DNA of 20,330 bases, taken from NCBI GenBank assembly GCA_011049495.1, contig DSBF01000468.1:1-20330 (forward strand), written 5' to 3'. Under the pieces are notes generated by a model. That model made no database searches. It was not told the origin of the DNA and saw only the letters and a program-made list of their open reading frames with translations. Origin of the DNA: Ignavibacteria bacterium (GTDB lineage: Bacteria; Bacteroidota; Ignavibacteria; Ignavibacteriales; Melioribacteraceae). Below are positions 1 through 7,818 of the stretch, in pieces. Within the stretch, counting starts at the first letter, position 1, and the number at the start of each line of letters is the position of its first letter. A program made the position numbers and the translations under genes.

Positions 1-316
1 CTAATACACATATATGTTCAACTGATGAAGTAATAATTTCATTTTTGTGCGATTCATTAAAAACAGTTTTAGCAATTCCGAGTATTGGAAAATTATTTGC
101 TTCAGTTCCGTTGCTTACGAAATAGATTTCGCTTGGGTCTGCATTGATAAACTCTGCGGCAGTTTCCCGCGCTTCTTCAATTGCGACTCTTACTTTTCTT
201 CCGTATGAATGAATTGAAGACGGATTTCCAAACTCTTCATTGAAATAGGGGAGCATTTTCTCTAAAACTTTCGGATGAAGTTTTGTTGTTGCGGCGTTAT
301 CGAAATAAACTTTCAG
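1..316 (-). CDS. Cysteine desulfurase (NifS/IscS family), partial, probable CTG start
   Basis: N-terminal 105 residues of a PLP-dependent (fold type I, class V aminotransferase) cysteine desulfurase; the rest lies beyond the window's left edge. Seen: an opening YFDNAATT, then GNPSSIHSYG, FVSNGTEANN and SSVEHICVL. These match in order the substrate/PLP-binding N-terminus of the family, including the His in VEH that stacks on PLP. The catalytic Lys and active-site Cys loop are outside the window. The family supplies sulfane sulfur for Fe-S clusters and thio-cofactors. The frame is bounded upstream by the in-frame TAA of birA, so only ATT (328-330) or CTG (314-316) can start it. CTG lies 5 nt after AAAGGA and gives the family-typical MKVYFDNAATT. 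It follows birA by 15 bp, probably in one transcript. The family call is firm; the NifS versus IscS subgroup is not resolved. Confidence 0.85.
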   Translation of the reverse strand, partial: MKVYFDNAATTKLHPKVLEKMLPYFNEEFGNPSSIHSYGRKVRVAIEEARETAAEFINADPSEIYFVSNGTEANNFPILGIAKTVFNESHKNEIITSSVEHICVL

Positions 317-331
317 ATTTGTCCTTTCAAT

Positions 332-1108
332 TTATCTTAAACTAACATCACCAAAATGAATTCGTTCGGTTTTTTCGCCGGTTTTCAGAATTAGAAATCC
401 TTCTTTATCAATATCATCAAAAATTCCGAACTTGGTTTCTTTTGCACCTTCAACTTTTACCTTTCCACCAATCATATTGCATCTTTCTTTCCAATCTTCC
501 AAAACATCTTCGGGATTCTCGTCGATTTTGTATAAAACTTCTTCAAAAAGATTTAAAACTTCGCTTAACAATTTTTCACGGCTGACTTTGTTCTTAAATT
601 CTTTTCTAACTGAAGTCGGTTCAATTAAATACTTACCCGGGAAATTAATCTGGTTCACATTTATACCAATGCCTATTACGACTCTATCTAATTCGTTTGC
701 TTTTGAAGTTGATTCAATTAAAATTCCGGCGGCTTTTTTATTATCTATTAAAACATCGTTTGGCCATTTTAATGAAGTATTTAGCTGAAACAAATTTTCA
801 ATAGCTTGTGCAACAACAAGTGAAGCTGCAAGATTTATAATATTAACTTTCTTGCCGTCTACTTTTCGCAGTAAAATTGAAAAAGTTAAATTTTGTCCGG
901 GATGGCTTTGCCATTCTCGATTTAATCGCCCTTTTCCTTTTGTTTGCTCTTCGGCTAAAACTACGGTACCATGAGTCTTTAGTTCTTTATTAGTAAGCAA
1001 AAAAGCATTTGATGAATCAACTTGCTGAATGTAGACAAATTGTCTTCCAATTTCTTCGGTATCGAGCTTAATATCAAATTCTTCAATTTGAAATTCTTTG
1101 TTTTCCAT
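332..1108 (-). CDS. birA: Biotin--[acetyl-CoA-carboxylase] ligase, monofunctional
   Basis: 258-residue biotin protein ligase. It activates biotin with ATP to biotinyl-5'-AMP and transfers it to the acceptor lysine of BCCP-type carboxylase subunits in the cytoplasm. Seen: the biotinyl-AMP loop KGKGRLNREW at residues 57-66 (the GRGRxGR motif), FSILLRK, LKWPNDVLI at 113-121 with the KWPND core, AAGILIE and GIGINVN. The small C-terminal SH3-like domain is plausible from about residue 215. There is no N-terminal helix-turn-helix: only about 20 residues precede the catalytic fold, so this is the non-repressor class. Start ATG has AAGGGG upstream at good spacing. It is the first gene of a pair with the cysteine desulfurase 15 bp downstream. 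Confidence 0.93.
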   Translation of the reverse strand: MENKEFQIEEFDIKLDTEEIGRQFVYIQQVDSSNAFLLTNKELKTHGTVVLAEEQTKGKGRLNREWQSHPGQNLTFSILLRKVDGKKVNIINLAASLVVAQAIENLFQLNTSLKWPNDVLIDNKKAAGILIESTSKANELDRVVIGIGINVNQINFPGKYLIEPTSVRKEFKNKVSREKLLSEVLNLFEEVLYKIDENPEDVLEDWKERCNMIGGKVKVEGAKETKFGIFDDIDKEGFLILKTGEKTERIHFGDVSLR

Positions 1109-1261
1109 GATTTCCCCTTGTGTGCAAATTTGTCATATACTATTACTATAATTCATTTATATAAATATATTTGTCAAATTGTCATAAAGCCATATTTCTC
1201 GTTAGATTTATAAGTCGTTGTAAATAAATAAGTTAACAGTTTCTCTTTATTGGCACATTCA

Positions 1262-1289
1262 TTGTATCAAAAGTAGTCAGCATTATATA
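1262..1289 (+). promoter_or_regulatory. Candidate sigma-70-like promoter for dnaK
   Basis: TTGTAT at 1262-1267 and TATATA at 1284-1289 are separated by 16 bp, giving a start near 1296 and a leader of about 107 nt before dnaK. The match is moderate and the region is AT-rich, so chance is a real alternative. The housekeeping promoter consensus of this lineage is not known to me. Confidence 0.3.
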
Positions 1290-1327
1290 AATGCCAAAAT
1301 AACTATATCTAAATTAGAGTAAAATTT

Positions 1328-1343
1328 GTAACTGCAAAGTTAC
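1328..1343. promoter_or_regulatory. Inverted repeat in the dnaK leader
   Basis: Perfect 6-bp arms, GTAACT and AGTTAC, around a GCAA tetraloop/spacer, located 59 bp before the dnaK start. It could be a protein-binding site or a small leader hairpin. It does not resemble CIRCE. Nothing identifies a regulator. Confidence 0.25.
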
Positions 1344-1402
1344 TATAAAAAGAATAATTCTGAAATGAAGTTTTGTTAAATAAATAAAAGGAGTGATATA
1401 AA

Positions 1403-3337
1403 ATGGGAAAAATAATTGGAATTGATTTAGGTACGACTAACAGTTGTGTAGCCGTAATGGAAGGTAATGAGCCGGTTGTAATACCAAATTCTGAAGGTGG
1501 AAGAACTACTCCATCAGTTGTAGCTTTTACAAAAAACGGAGATAGACTTGTCGGTCAACCGGCAAAAAGACAAGCGGTTACAAATCCTCACAATACCGTT
1601 TTTTCTATCAAAAGATTTATGGGAAGAAGAATTGACGAAGTCGGTACTGAGATAGAAGAAGTACCTTACAAAGTTGTTGAAGGTGATTCAAAAACTGCAA
1701 GAGTACAAATTGATGATAGAAAATATTCTCCACCGGAAATTTCTGCAATGGTATTACAAAAAATGAAAAAAACTGCCGAAGATTATCTTGGTCAAGAAGT
1801 TACAGAAGCTGTTATAACAGTTCCTGCTTATTTTAATGACTCGCAAAGACAAGCTACAAAAGATGCCGGAGAAATTGCCGGTCTAAAAGTAAAAAGAATT
1901 ATCAATGAACCAACTGCCGCAGCATTAGCTTATGGACTCGATAAAAAGAATAAAGAACAAATCGTTGCAGTTTACGATTTAGGCGGTGGTACATTCGATA
2001 TTTCTATCTTACAGTTAGGTGATGGTGTATTCGAAGTTAAATCTACAAATGGAGATACTCACCTTGGTGGTGATGATTTCGATCAAAGATTAATTAATTA
2101 TTTGGCAGATGAATTCAAGAAACAAGAGGGGATCGATCTTAGAAAAGACCCAATGGCTTTACAAAGATTAAAAGAAGCAGTAGAAAAAGCTAAAATAGAA
2201 CTTTCATCATCAACATCAACAGATGTTAATTTACCGTTTATAACTGCAACACAAGACGGACCGAAACACTTAACAATAAATATCAGCCGTTCAAAATTTG
2301 AACAGCTTACAGAAGATCTTTTTGACAGAACAATTGCACCATGTGAAAAAGCAATTAAGGATGCCGGTTTAACAGCTTCGCAAATTGACGAAGTTATTCT
2401 TGTCGGTGGCTCTACTCGTATTCCGAAAGTACAAGAACTTGTGAAAAAGATATTCGGTAAAGAACCACATAAAGGTGTAAACCCCGATGAAGTTGTTGCA
2501 ATCGGTGCGGCAATTCAAGGCGGCGTTCTTGCCGGAGATGTTAAAGATGTATTGTTGTTGGATGTTACTCCACTTTCACTCGGTATCGAAACTCTTGGCG
2601 GTGTAATGACAAAACTAATCAACGCTAATACAACAATACCGACAAAGAAGAGTGAAGTATTCTCGACTGCATCGGATAATCAACCTTCTGTTGAAATACA
2701 TGTATTGCAAGGTGAAAGACCAATGGCTGTAGACAATAGAACTCTCGGCAGATTCCACTTGGATGGAATTCCACCGGCTCCAAGAGGTGTTCCTCAGATT
2801 GAAGTTACCTTCGATATTGATTCAAACGGAATTTTAAATGTTTCTGCAAAAGATAAAGCAACTAATAAAGAACAAAGTATTAGAATTACTTCCTCAAGCG
2901 GATTAAACAAAGAAGAAATTGAAAAGATGAAACAAGATGCAAAAGAACATGCTGCCGAAGATAAAAAGAAGAAAGAAGCTATTGATACTAAGAACCAAGC
3001 TGACAGTTTAGTTTTTCAAACAAAGAAACAGATTACTGAACTTGGTGATAAATTAGCCGCTGATGATAAAGCTAAACTTGAAAGCGGTATTAAGGAGGTT
3101 GAAGATGCTATGTCAACAAATGATACCGATAAAATCAAGTCAGCTTCCGATAAATTAACGAAAATATGGAATGAAATATCACAAAAGATTTATCAACAGC
3201 AGGGTGCTCCAGGTGCTCAGCAAGAACAAGCACAGCAGCAAAGTACCGGAACTACCGGCGAAGATAAATCAGCCGATAAAGATGTTGAAGATGCATCTTA
3301 TGAAGTGATGGATGAAGACGAAAAGAAAGATAAATAA
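1403..3337 (+). CDS. dnaK: Chaperone protein DnaK (Hsp70)
   Basis: 644-residue Hsp70, normal family length. It binds exposed hydrophobic peptides and cycles with ATP, assisted by a J-protein and a nucleotide-exchange factor, in the cytoplasm. Seen: phosphate-1 loop IDLGTTNS at residues 7-14, phosphate-2 DLGGGTFD at 192-199, the RFMGRR and NEPTAAALAYGLD signatures, GGSTRIPKVQ, the interdomain linker region DVLLLDVTPLSLGIE, and a substrate-binding beta domain followed by a helical lid. The C-terminus has a Gln/Ala-rich linker and ends in an acidic tail (DVEDASYEVMDEDEK). Start ATG with AAGGAG 9 nt upstream. It stands alone: no grpE or dnaJ is adjacent, the nearest J-protein being 13 kb away. 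The terminator at 3365 makes it monocistronic. Confidence 0.98.
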   Translation: MGKIIGIDLGTTNSCVAVMEGNEPVVIPNSEGGRTTPSVVAFTKNGDRLVGQPAKRQAVTNPHNTVFSIKRFMGRRIDEVGTEIEEVPYKVVEGDSKTARVQIDDRKYSPPEISAMVLQKMKKTAEDYLGQEVTEAVITVPAYFNDSQRQATKDAGEIAGLKVKRIINEPTAAALAYGLDKKNKEQIVAVYDLGGGTFDISILQLGDGVFEVKSTNGDTHLGGDDFDQRLINYLADEFKKQEGIDLRKDPMALQRLKEAVEKAKIELSSSTSTDVNLPFITATQDGPKHLTINISRSKFEQLTEDLFDRTIAPCEKAIKDAGLTASQIDEVILVGGSTRIPKVQELVKKIFGKEPHKGVNPDEVVAIGAAIQGGVLAGDVKDVLLLDVTPLSLGIETLGGVMTKLINANTTIPTKKSEVFSTASDNQPSVEIHVLQGERPMAVDNRTLGRFHLDGIPPAPRGVPQIEVTFDIDSNGILNVSAKDKATNKEQSIRITSSSGLNKEEIEKMKQDAKEHAAEDKKKKEAIDTKNQADSLVFQTKKQITELGDKLAADDKAKLESGIKEVEDAMSTNDTDKIKSASDKLTKIWNEISQKIYQQQGAPGAQQEQAQQQSTGTTGEDKSADKDVEDASYEVMDEDEKKDK

Positions 3338-3364
3338 GTAATAAAGCACTTGCTCTTTCAATGG

Positions 3365-3395
3365 AACCCCGCTAAGACAGCGGGGTTTCTTTTTA
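3365..3395 (+). terminator. Intrinsic terminator of dnaK
   Basis: 9-bp GC-rich stem, AACCCCGCT (3365-3373) and AGCGGGGTT (3379-3387), with loop AAGAC, followed by TCTTTTTATA. It begins 27 bp after the dnaK stop and lies before the chosen peptidase start. Confidence 0.9.
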
Positions 3396-3430
3396 TATAC
3401 TTACTTCAGTCTTTTTTTTATATTACTTAT

Positions 3431-5395
3431 ATGAAAAGATTCTTATTCATAATTCCGCTTTTTCTGCTCTCATTATTGTTATATACAATTGAACCATCCC
3501 GTAATTCATCTCAAACAATAAAAAATGATTTTGAAAGTCAAAATTCTTATGTGGGAAATAAGAATCGAAACATTTCTACCGGTTATAAAATTTATGTTGA
3601 TTTCAATCCGGACAAAAAATTATTAACAGTAGAAGAAAAAATTATTTGGAAAAACTTAACTGAATATTCAACTGATGAAATTCAATTTCATTTGTATGCC
3701 AATGCCTTCAGTAATAATGAAACGGAGTTAGGCAAAAAATTTGGTTTTGATGAATCGGAACGGACAAAAATTCTAATTCACTCATTAGCCGTCAATGGAA
3801 TCGTTAGCCAATTTGAATATTTTCAACCGGAGGTCTATAATCCACACGACAGCACCGTTGCAAGAATTAATTTAGATAAACCGGTTTTGCCCGGGGATTC
3901 AGTATTGATAGATATTGAATATGAATTAATCATTCCCAGAGGAAGATTGAGGTTTGGTTATGCTGCGGGACGCGAATTCTATTTTATTGCTCAATGGTTC
4001 CCAAAACTTGGTGTCTTTAAAGACGGTCATTGGATTTGCAGTCAATACCATCCTTATACCGAGTTCTATTCCGACTTTGCCAATTATGATGTTATAATAA
4101 ATCTTCCAACCGATTATATAGTTGGTTCAACTGGTCAATTAATTAATGTAGTTATAAGTGATTCGATAAAATCTTGGACTTACTCTGCAAAAAATGTAAT
4201 TGATTTTGCTTGGACTGCATCTCCCGAGTTTTATGTTCAGACAAAAAAATATAAAAGCAATTTTGGGAAAGACATTGAAGTAAATTTTTTAATTCAACCC
4301 GAAAACAAAAATTTAATTGATAGAAAATTTAAAGCCGCTTTTAACACTGTTGAATATTTGGAGAAATACATTGGTGAGTTTCCATATTCTCAAATAACAT
4401 TGGTTGATGCACCACGCACGGCTAATATCGGTGGAATGGAATACCCAACGATAATAACATATTTTACTCCGTTGTTCAGCCCAATTGAAACACAAAGACC
4501 TGAATCAACAATTATTCACGAGATTGTCCACCAATATTTTTATGCCGCTGTAAGCAGCAACGAAGTATATGAAGCCTGGCTTGATGAAGGCTTAGCAACT
4601 TATCTGGAAGCAAAAATATTATCCGAATATTATGGAAACCCGATTCTATATTTTAGATTTATTGACTACTACCCGATTTATGGAATAAGTTTCTTATCAT
4701 TCAGAGAAATTCCATTAATATATTCTTTAAAAGCATTTGAATTCGAACACTCATCATATGCACTTTCAAGTTATTATTTAAATAATGAAATAGGAAGTAT
4801 AAGAGATACAAGCTATGCATTACCTAATCGATTATCTTATTTGGTAAACGCATATTCAAAGCCTTATTTAATTGTGCAAGTCCTTGAAAACTATTTAGGT
4901 AAAGATGAGATACTGGAGATTATCTCCGAATACTATAATAAATATAAATTCTCGCTTGTAACCGCAGATGACTTTCTAAATGTGTTAAAGAATTATGAAA
5001 ACTTGGACTTAGAATGGTTTATAGCAAACTTTATTAACGGCAGCAAAAAATTTGATTACAAAATTAGCTCAATAGCTAAAGAAGAGAGTACATATAAAAT
5101 ATTTGTTGAAAGACTCGAAGGGGGAATTGCACCGACTGAAATTGCCGTCTATTCCGAAGTTGATACTACGTATATAGAATGGGACGGCACAGATAGATGG
5201 AAAATTTTTAACATAGAAAGTGAACATAAAATAATTGCCGCAGAAGTCGATCCGTTTAGAAAAAATATTCTTGATATAAATTATGCAAATAATTCTTACA
5301 CGGTTGAACCAAAATATTGGGCGTCTTTATCAATAGCTATTCGCTGGTTTTTCTGGGTTCAAAATTCGTTATTAATTTTTGGAAGTGTCGGATGA
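3431..5395 (+). CDS. Secreted/membrane-anchored M1-family zinc metallopeptidase
   Basis: 654-residue gluzincin of the M1 aminopeptidase type. Seen: HEIVH at residues 363-367 and the third zinc ligand Glu386 in WLDEGLATY, exactly the HExxH-x18-E spacing of M1; and GGMEY at 334-338 in the place of the GAMEN exopeptidase motif. The N-terminus is a positively charged signal sequence (MKRFLFIIPLFLLSLLLY), so the catalytic domain should face the periplasm. A hydrophobic stretch near the C-terminus (about 630-650) may be a membrane segment. The upstream in-frame ATG at 3350 is rejected because it would put the dnaK terminator inside the gene. Family members remove N-terminal residues from peptides; the substrate is unknown. 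The stop overlaps the start of the next gene (ATGA), implying coupled translation. Confidence 0.88.
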   Translation: MKRFLFIIPLFLLSLLLYTIEPSRNSSQTIKNDFESQNSYVGNKNRNISTGYKIYVDFNPDKKLLTVEEKIIWKNLTEYSTDEIQFHLYANAFSNNETELGKKFGFDESERTKILIHSLAVNGIVSQFEYFQPEVYNPHDSTVARINLDKPVLPGDSVLIDIEYELIIPRGRLRFGYAAGREFYFIAQWFPKLGVFKDGHWICSQYHPYTEFYSDFANYDVIINLPTDYIVGSTGQLINVVISDSIKSWTYSAKNVIDFAWTASPEFYVQTKKYKSNFGKDIEVNFLIQPENKNLIDRKFKAAFNTVEYLEKYIGEFPYSQITLVDAPRTANIGGMEYPTIITYFTPLFSPIETQRPESTIIHEIVHQYFYAAVSSNEVYEAWLDEGLATYLEAKILSEYYGNPILYFRFIDYYPIYGISFLSFREIPLIYSLKAFEFEHSSYALSSYYLNNEIGSIRDTSYALPNRLSYLVNAYSKPYLIVQVLENYLGKDEILEIISEYYNKYKFSLVTADDFLNVLKNYENLDLEWFIANFINGSKKFDYKISSIAKEESTYKIFVERLEGGIAPTEIAVYSEVDTTYIEWDGTDRWKIFNIESEHKIIAAEVDPFRKNILDINYANNSYTVEPKYWASLSIAIRWFFWVQNSLLIFGSVG

Positions 5396-6306
5396 CAATC
5401 ACAATAAAAAATGCACTAATCTTTGGGATTCGTTCCGTATTTAAGAATACAAAATTTATATTTCTTTTGTGGGGTATAAATGCCTTAGCTGCTTTCCTTT
5501 TATCTATGCCAATCTATTATTTACTTATTGATAACCTTAATCATTCTTTAATGAGTGACGAACTTGCACTTGGGTTTGATTTTACTTGGTATATCCAGTT
5601 CCGAAATATTTACGAATCAAGTATTGGTGAAATACCATCGATGATTTATAGTATGTTCGGAGTTTATATTTTAATCCAAATATTTTTTGTAGGCGGTTTA
5701 ATTTCAATTTTTAATCTACCCGAAAAAAATCACATGGTTGATTTCTTCTTCGGGGGAGTTAAGTACTGGTTTCGGTTTACTAAAATTGTATTGATATCGT
5801 TAATATTTTTTATGATGGCATTTATTTTCCATGATTATCTTGGTCTATTTATAGAGTGGGCATTTTCAGAAACCGAAAATCAAATGGCTGATTTTATTAT
5901 TCGCTTAGCAAGATACATTCTACTTGTGTTTTTTATCGGATTAGTAACTTTAGTTTCCGATTACACAAAAGTTCACATGGCGGTTCAAGACACAACAAAA
6001 ATATTTCAATCAATTTACTATGCGTTGGTATTTATAAAGATTAATTTCAATAAAATATTTACAGTCTTTCTAATCATAGCATTAATTGGTGCAGCCGGTG
6101 CAATTCTTTACAACCTATTAGAAGTATTTATACCAAGAACTCCATACTATTTTCTTTTGCTTTCGTTTATTCTTCAACAAATGTTGATTATATTTCGGCT
6201 GTTTATAAAAATGTACTTCTGCTCAACGGAAGTTTTACTTTATAAAGATTTAAGTGCAGATGTAATTGAAGTAAGAGCTAAAGAACAAAATATTGGAGTT
6301 AGTTGA
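5392..6306 (+). CDS. Six-helix integral membrane protein of unknown function
   Basis: 304 residues, not recognised. About six hydrophobic segments are visible, near residues 20-45, 85-108, 130-152, 170-192, 222-245 and 258-282, with no signal peptide, no Walker or other catalytic motif and no obvious transporter signature. The start ATG at 5392 overlaps the peptidase stop by four bases (ATGA). It is preferred over the in-frame ATG at 5317, which would overlap the peptidase by 79 bases. The gene ends in a one-base overlap with def. The tight coupling to the M1 peptidase suggests a shared membrane role, for example partner or anchor, but that is inference. Tyr- and Phe-rich composition is normal for such proteins. 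Confidence 0.75.
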   Translation: MTITIKNALIFGIRSVFKNTKFIFLLWGINALAAFLLSMPIYYLLIDNLNHSLMSDELALGFDFTWYIQFRNIYESSIGEIPSMIYSMFGVYILIQIFFVGGLISIFNLPEKNHMVDFFFGGVKYWFRFTKIVLISLIFFMMAFIFHDYLGLFIEWAFSETENQMADFIIRLARYILLVFFIGLVTLVSDYTKVHMAVQDTTKIFQSIYYALVFIKINFNKIFTVFLIIALIGAAGAILYNLLEVFIPRTPYYFLLLSFILQQMLIIFRLFIKMYFCSTEVLLYKDLSADVIEVRAKEQNIGVS

Positions 6307-6851
6307 TGTCGATTATACCAATCACTGTTTATGGTGATTCTATTCTACGTAAGAAAACCGAGCAAGTTCAGAAAGTTGATGATGAACTGATTCAAAACAT
6401 AAGAGACATGTTTCAAACAATGCGGAATGCAAGCGGTATCGGTTTAGCCGCAAATCAAGTTGGTCTCAATAAATCTGTTTTTGTTATTGATTTGAAGGAA
6501 GTAGAAGGTTATGAAAAATTTAAACCGGTAGTAATGATAAATCCCGAAATTGTTTTAGAATCCGATGAATTAGTAACTATAGAAGAAGGCTGTTTAAGTT
6601 TACCGAATTTACGCGCCGATGTTGATCGCCCTGCTTTAGTAAAAGTCAAGTTTTTGAATACGGATGAACAAGAAGAAGAAATTGAAGCAGACGAATTATT
6701 CGCAAGAGTAATTCTTCATGAATACGACCATCTTATTGGGAAAATGATTCCCGATAGAGTTAATGAAATCATAAAAAAGAAACTTCAAAAACAACTGCGT
6801 GATATTTCAGATAGAAATGTTGAAATAGATTATCCGATAACCGAAAAGTAA
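6306..6851 (+). CDS. def: Peptide deformylase
   Basis: 181-residue metalloenzyme that removes the formyl group from the initiator methionine of nascent proteins at the ribosome exit. All three motifs are present: GIGLAANQ at residues 44-51, EEGCLSLP with metal-ligand Cys96, and HEYDH at 138-142 with two His ligands and catalytic Glu. The second motif is EGCLS, the classical form. Two starts are possible: TTG at 6303 and ATG at 6306. ATG is preferred: GGAG lies at 6295-6298, 7 nt upstream, and its A is the last base of the preceding TGA, a classic TGATG coupling. fmt follows 8 bp downstream, pairing the enzymes that add and remove the formyl group. Confidence 0.96.
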   Translation: MSIIPITVYGDSILRKKTEQVQKVDDELIQNIRDMFQTMRNASGIGLAANQVGLNKSVFVIDLKEVEGYEKFKPVVMINPEIVLESDELVTIEEGCLSLPNLRADVDRPALVKVKFLNTDEQEEEIEADELFARVILHEYDHLIGKMIPDRVNEIIKKKLQKQLRDISDRNVEIDYPITEK

Positions 6852-6859
6852 TTCATCAA

Positions 6860-7765
6860 ATGAAAATTGTATTCTTTGGCACTCCCGATTTTGCAGTAAC
6901 TTCACTTTCAAAAATTTTCGAAAGTCATCATAAATTAGAAGCAGTTGTAACCGCACCTGATAAAGAAAGAGGACGAGGAAGAAAAGTAAGCGTTACTCCT
7001 GTAAAAGAATTTGCACTTAGTAAAAATATCCCGTTTCTACAACCCGAAAAACTAAAGGAAGAAAAATTCATCGAACAATTAAAACAAATTGAAGCCGATT
7101 TGTTTGTGATTGTTGCTTTTAGGATACTTCCAAAAGAAGTATTTACACTGCCGAAATATGGATCGATAAATTTACACGGATCCTTACTTCCCAAATACCG
7201 CGGTGCTGCTCCTATTCAATGGGCTATAATTAACGGAGAAAAAGAAACCGGGGTAACAACATTTTTCCTAAAAGAAAAAGTTGATACCGGGAATATTATT
7301 CTTCAAGAAAAAATTGTGATTGAACCTGAAGATAATTATGAATCATTACACGATAAGATGAAAAATGTCGGAGCCGAAGTTTTGGTTAAAACTATTTCTT
7401 TAATTGAAAGAGGTGAAGTTGATGAACAACCTCAAAATGATTCACTCGCTTCACCGGCACCTAAAATTACCAAAGAAATATGTAAAATTGATTGGACAAA
7501 ATCTGCTGTTGATATTCACAACTTAATTCGCGGGTTGTCTCCTTATCCCGGGGCATTTTTTATTAAGGATGATAAGCAGTACAAAGTTTATAAATCAAAA
7601 GTAGTAGAAGAAACGAAATTACAACCGGCTGAAATTTTAGAATCAAAGAATGAAATATTTATCGGCTGCGGAGAAGGCACTCTACAAATATTGGAAATTC
7701 AACCCGAAGGTAGAAAACGTATGACAGCCGATGAATTTTTAAGAGGGTATAGTTTAATAAAATAA
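6860..7765 (+). CDS. fmt: Methionyl-tRNA formyltransferase
   Basis: 301-residue enzyme that formylates Met-tRNA(fMet) using 10-formyl-tetrahydrofolate, in the cytoplasm. Seen: N-terminal FFGTPDFAV, the tRNA-acceptor loop region DKERGRGRKVSVTPVK at residues 34-49, catalytic Asn104 and His106 in INLHGSLLPKYRGAAPIQWA, and Asp142 in EKVDTGNI. This is the N-H-D triad of the formyltransferase fold. The C-terminal beta-barrel domain follows from about residue 205 (KICKIDWTKSA, IRGLSPYPGAF). Length is near the usual 305-320. It is the last gene of the peptidase-membrane protein-def-fmt run; no terminator is evident before the next gene 53 bp away. Confidence 0.96.
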   Translation: MKIVFFGTPDFAVTSLSKIFESHHKLEAVVTAPDKERGRGRKVSVTPVKEFALSKNIPFLQPEKLKEEKFIEQLKQIEADLFVIVAFRILPKEVFTLPKYGSINLHGSLLPKYRGAAPIQWAIINGEKETGVTTFFLKEKVDTGNIILQEKIVIEPEDNYESLHDKMKNVGAEVLVKTISLIERGEVDEQPQNDSLASPAPKITKEICKIDWTKSAVDIHNLIRGLSPYPGAFFIKDDKQYKVYKSKVVEETKLQPAEILESKNEIFIGCGEGTLQILEIQPEGRKRMTADEFLRGYSLIK

Positions 7766-7818
7766 ATGTATTGGCATTCTGACTCTTCTTTAAATAAAAT
7801 TATTGATAGGATTTAATT

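Larger units (their letters stand above)
1109..1402. other. Divergent birA / dnaK intergenic region
   Basis: A 294-bp very AT-rich gap between two divergent genes; it must hold both promoters. I see no ORF and no CIRCE element (TTAGCACTC-N9-GAGTGCTAA), so HrcA control of dnaK is not supported. The hexamer TTGTCA occurs three times on the plus strand, at 1130-1135, 1171-1176 and 1179-1184, i.e. TGACAA on the birA strand; the middle copy reads TTGACA and could be a birA -35 element. Two small inverted repeats lie in the dnaK leader: GTAACT/AGTTAC and AGAAT-A-ATTCT at 1351-1361. The dnaK ribosome binding site AAGGAG is at 1388-1393. Confidence 0.5.

Noticed and set aside
432..788. 118-codon frame antisense to birA, and similar long antisense frames within def/fmt, the beta-synthase, the gamma-family genes and dnaJ.
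   Set aside because: They lie wholly opposite well-supported genes, show no family motifs and have no ribosome binding sites; they are compositional shadows.
1251..1266. TGGCAC-N5-TTGTA, similar to a sigma-54 promoter before dnaK.
   Set aside because: The -12 GC doublet is missing (GT instead), no enhancer-like sites or regulator are nearby, and the similar TGGCAC before the hsp20 operon has an even poorer -12 element.
3350..3430. Upstream in-frame ATG extending the M1 peptidase by 27 residues.
   Set aside because: It would place the dnaK terminator inside the coding region. The ATG at 3431 gives a clean signal peptide.
5317..5391. Upstream ATG for the membrane protein.
   Set aside because: It would overlap the peptidase by 79 bases; the ATGA overlap at 5392 is the usual coupling arrangement.
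6303..6305. TTG one codon before the def ATG.
   Set aside because: ATG at 6306 has the better codon, a suitably spaced GGAG and a TGATG coupling.
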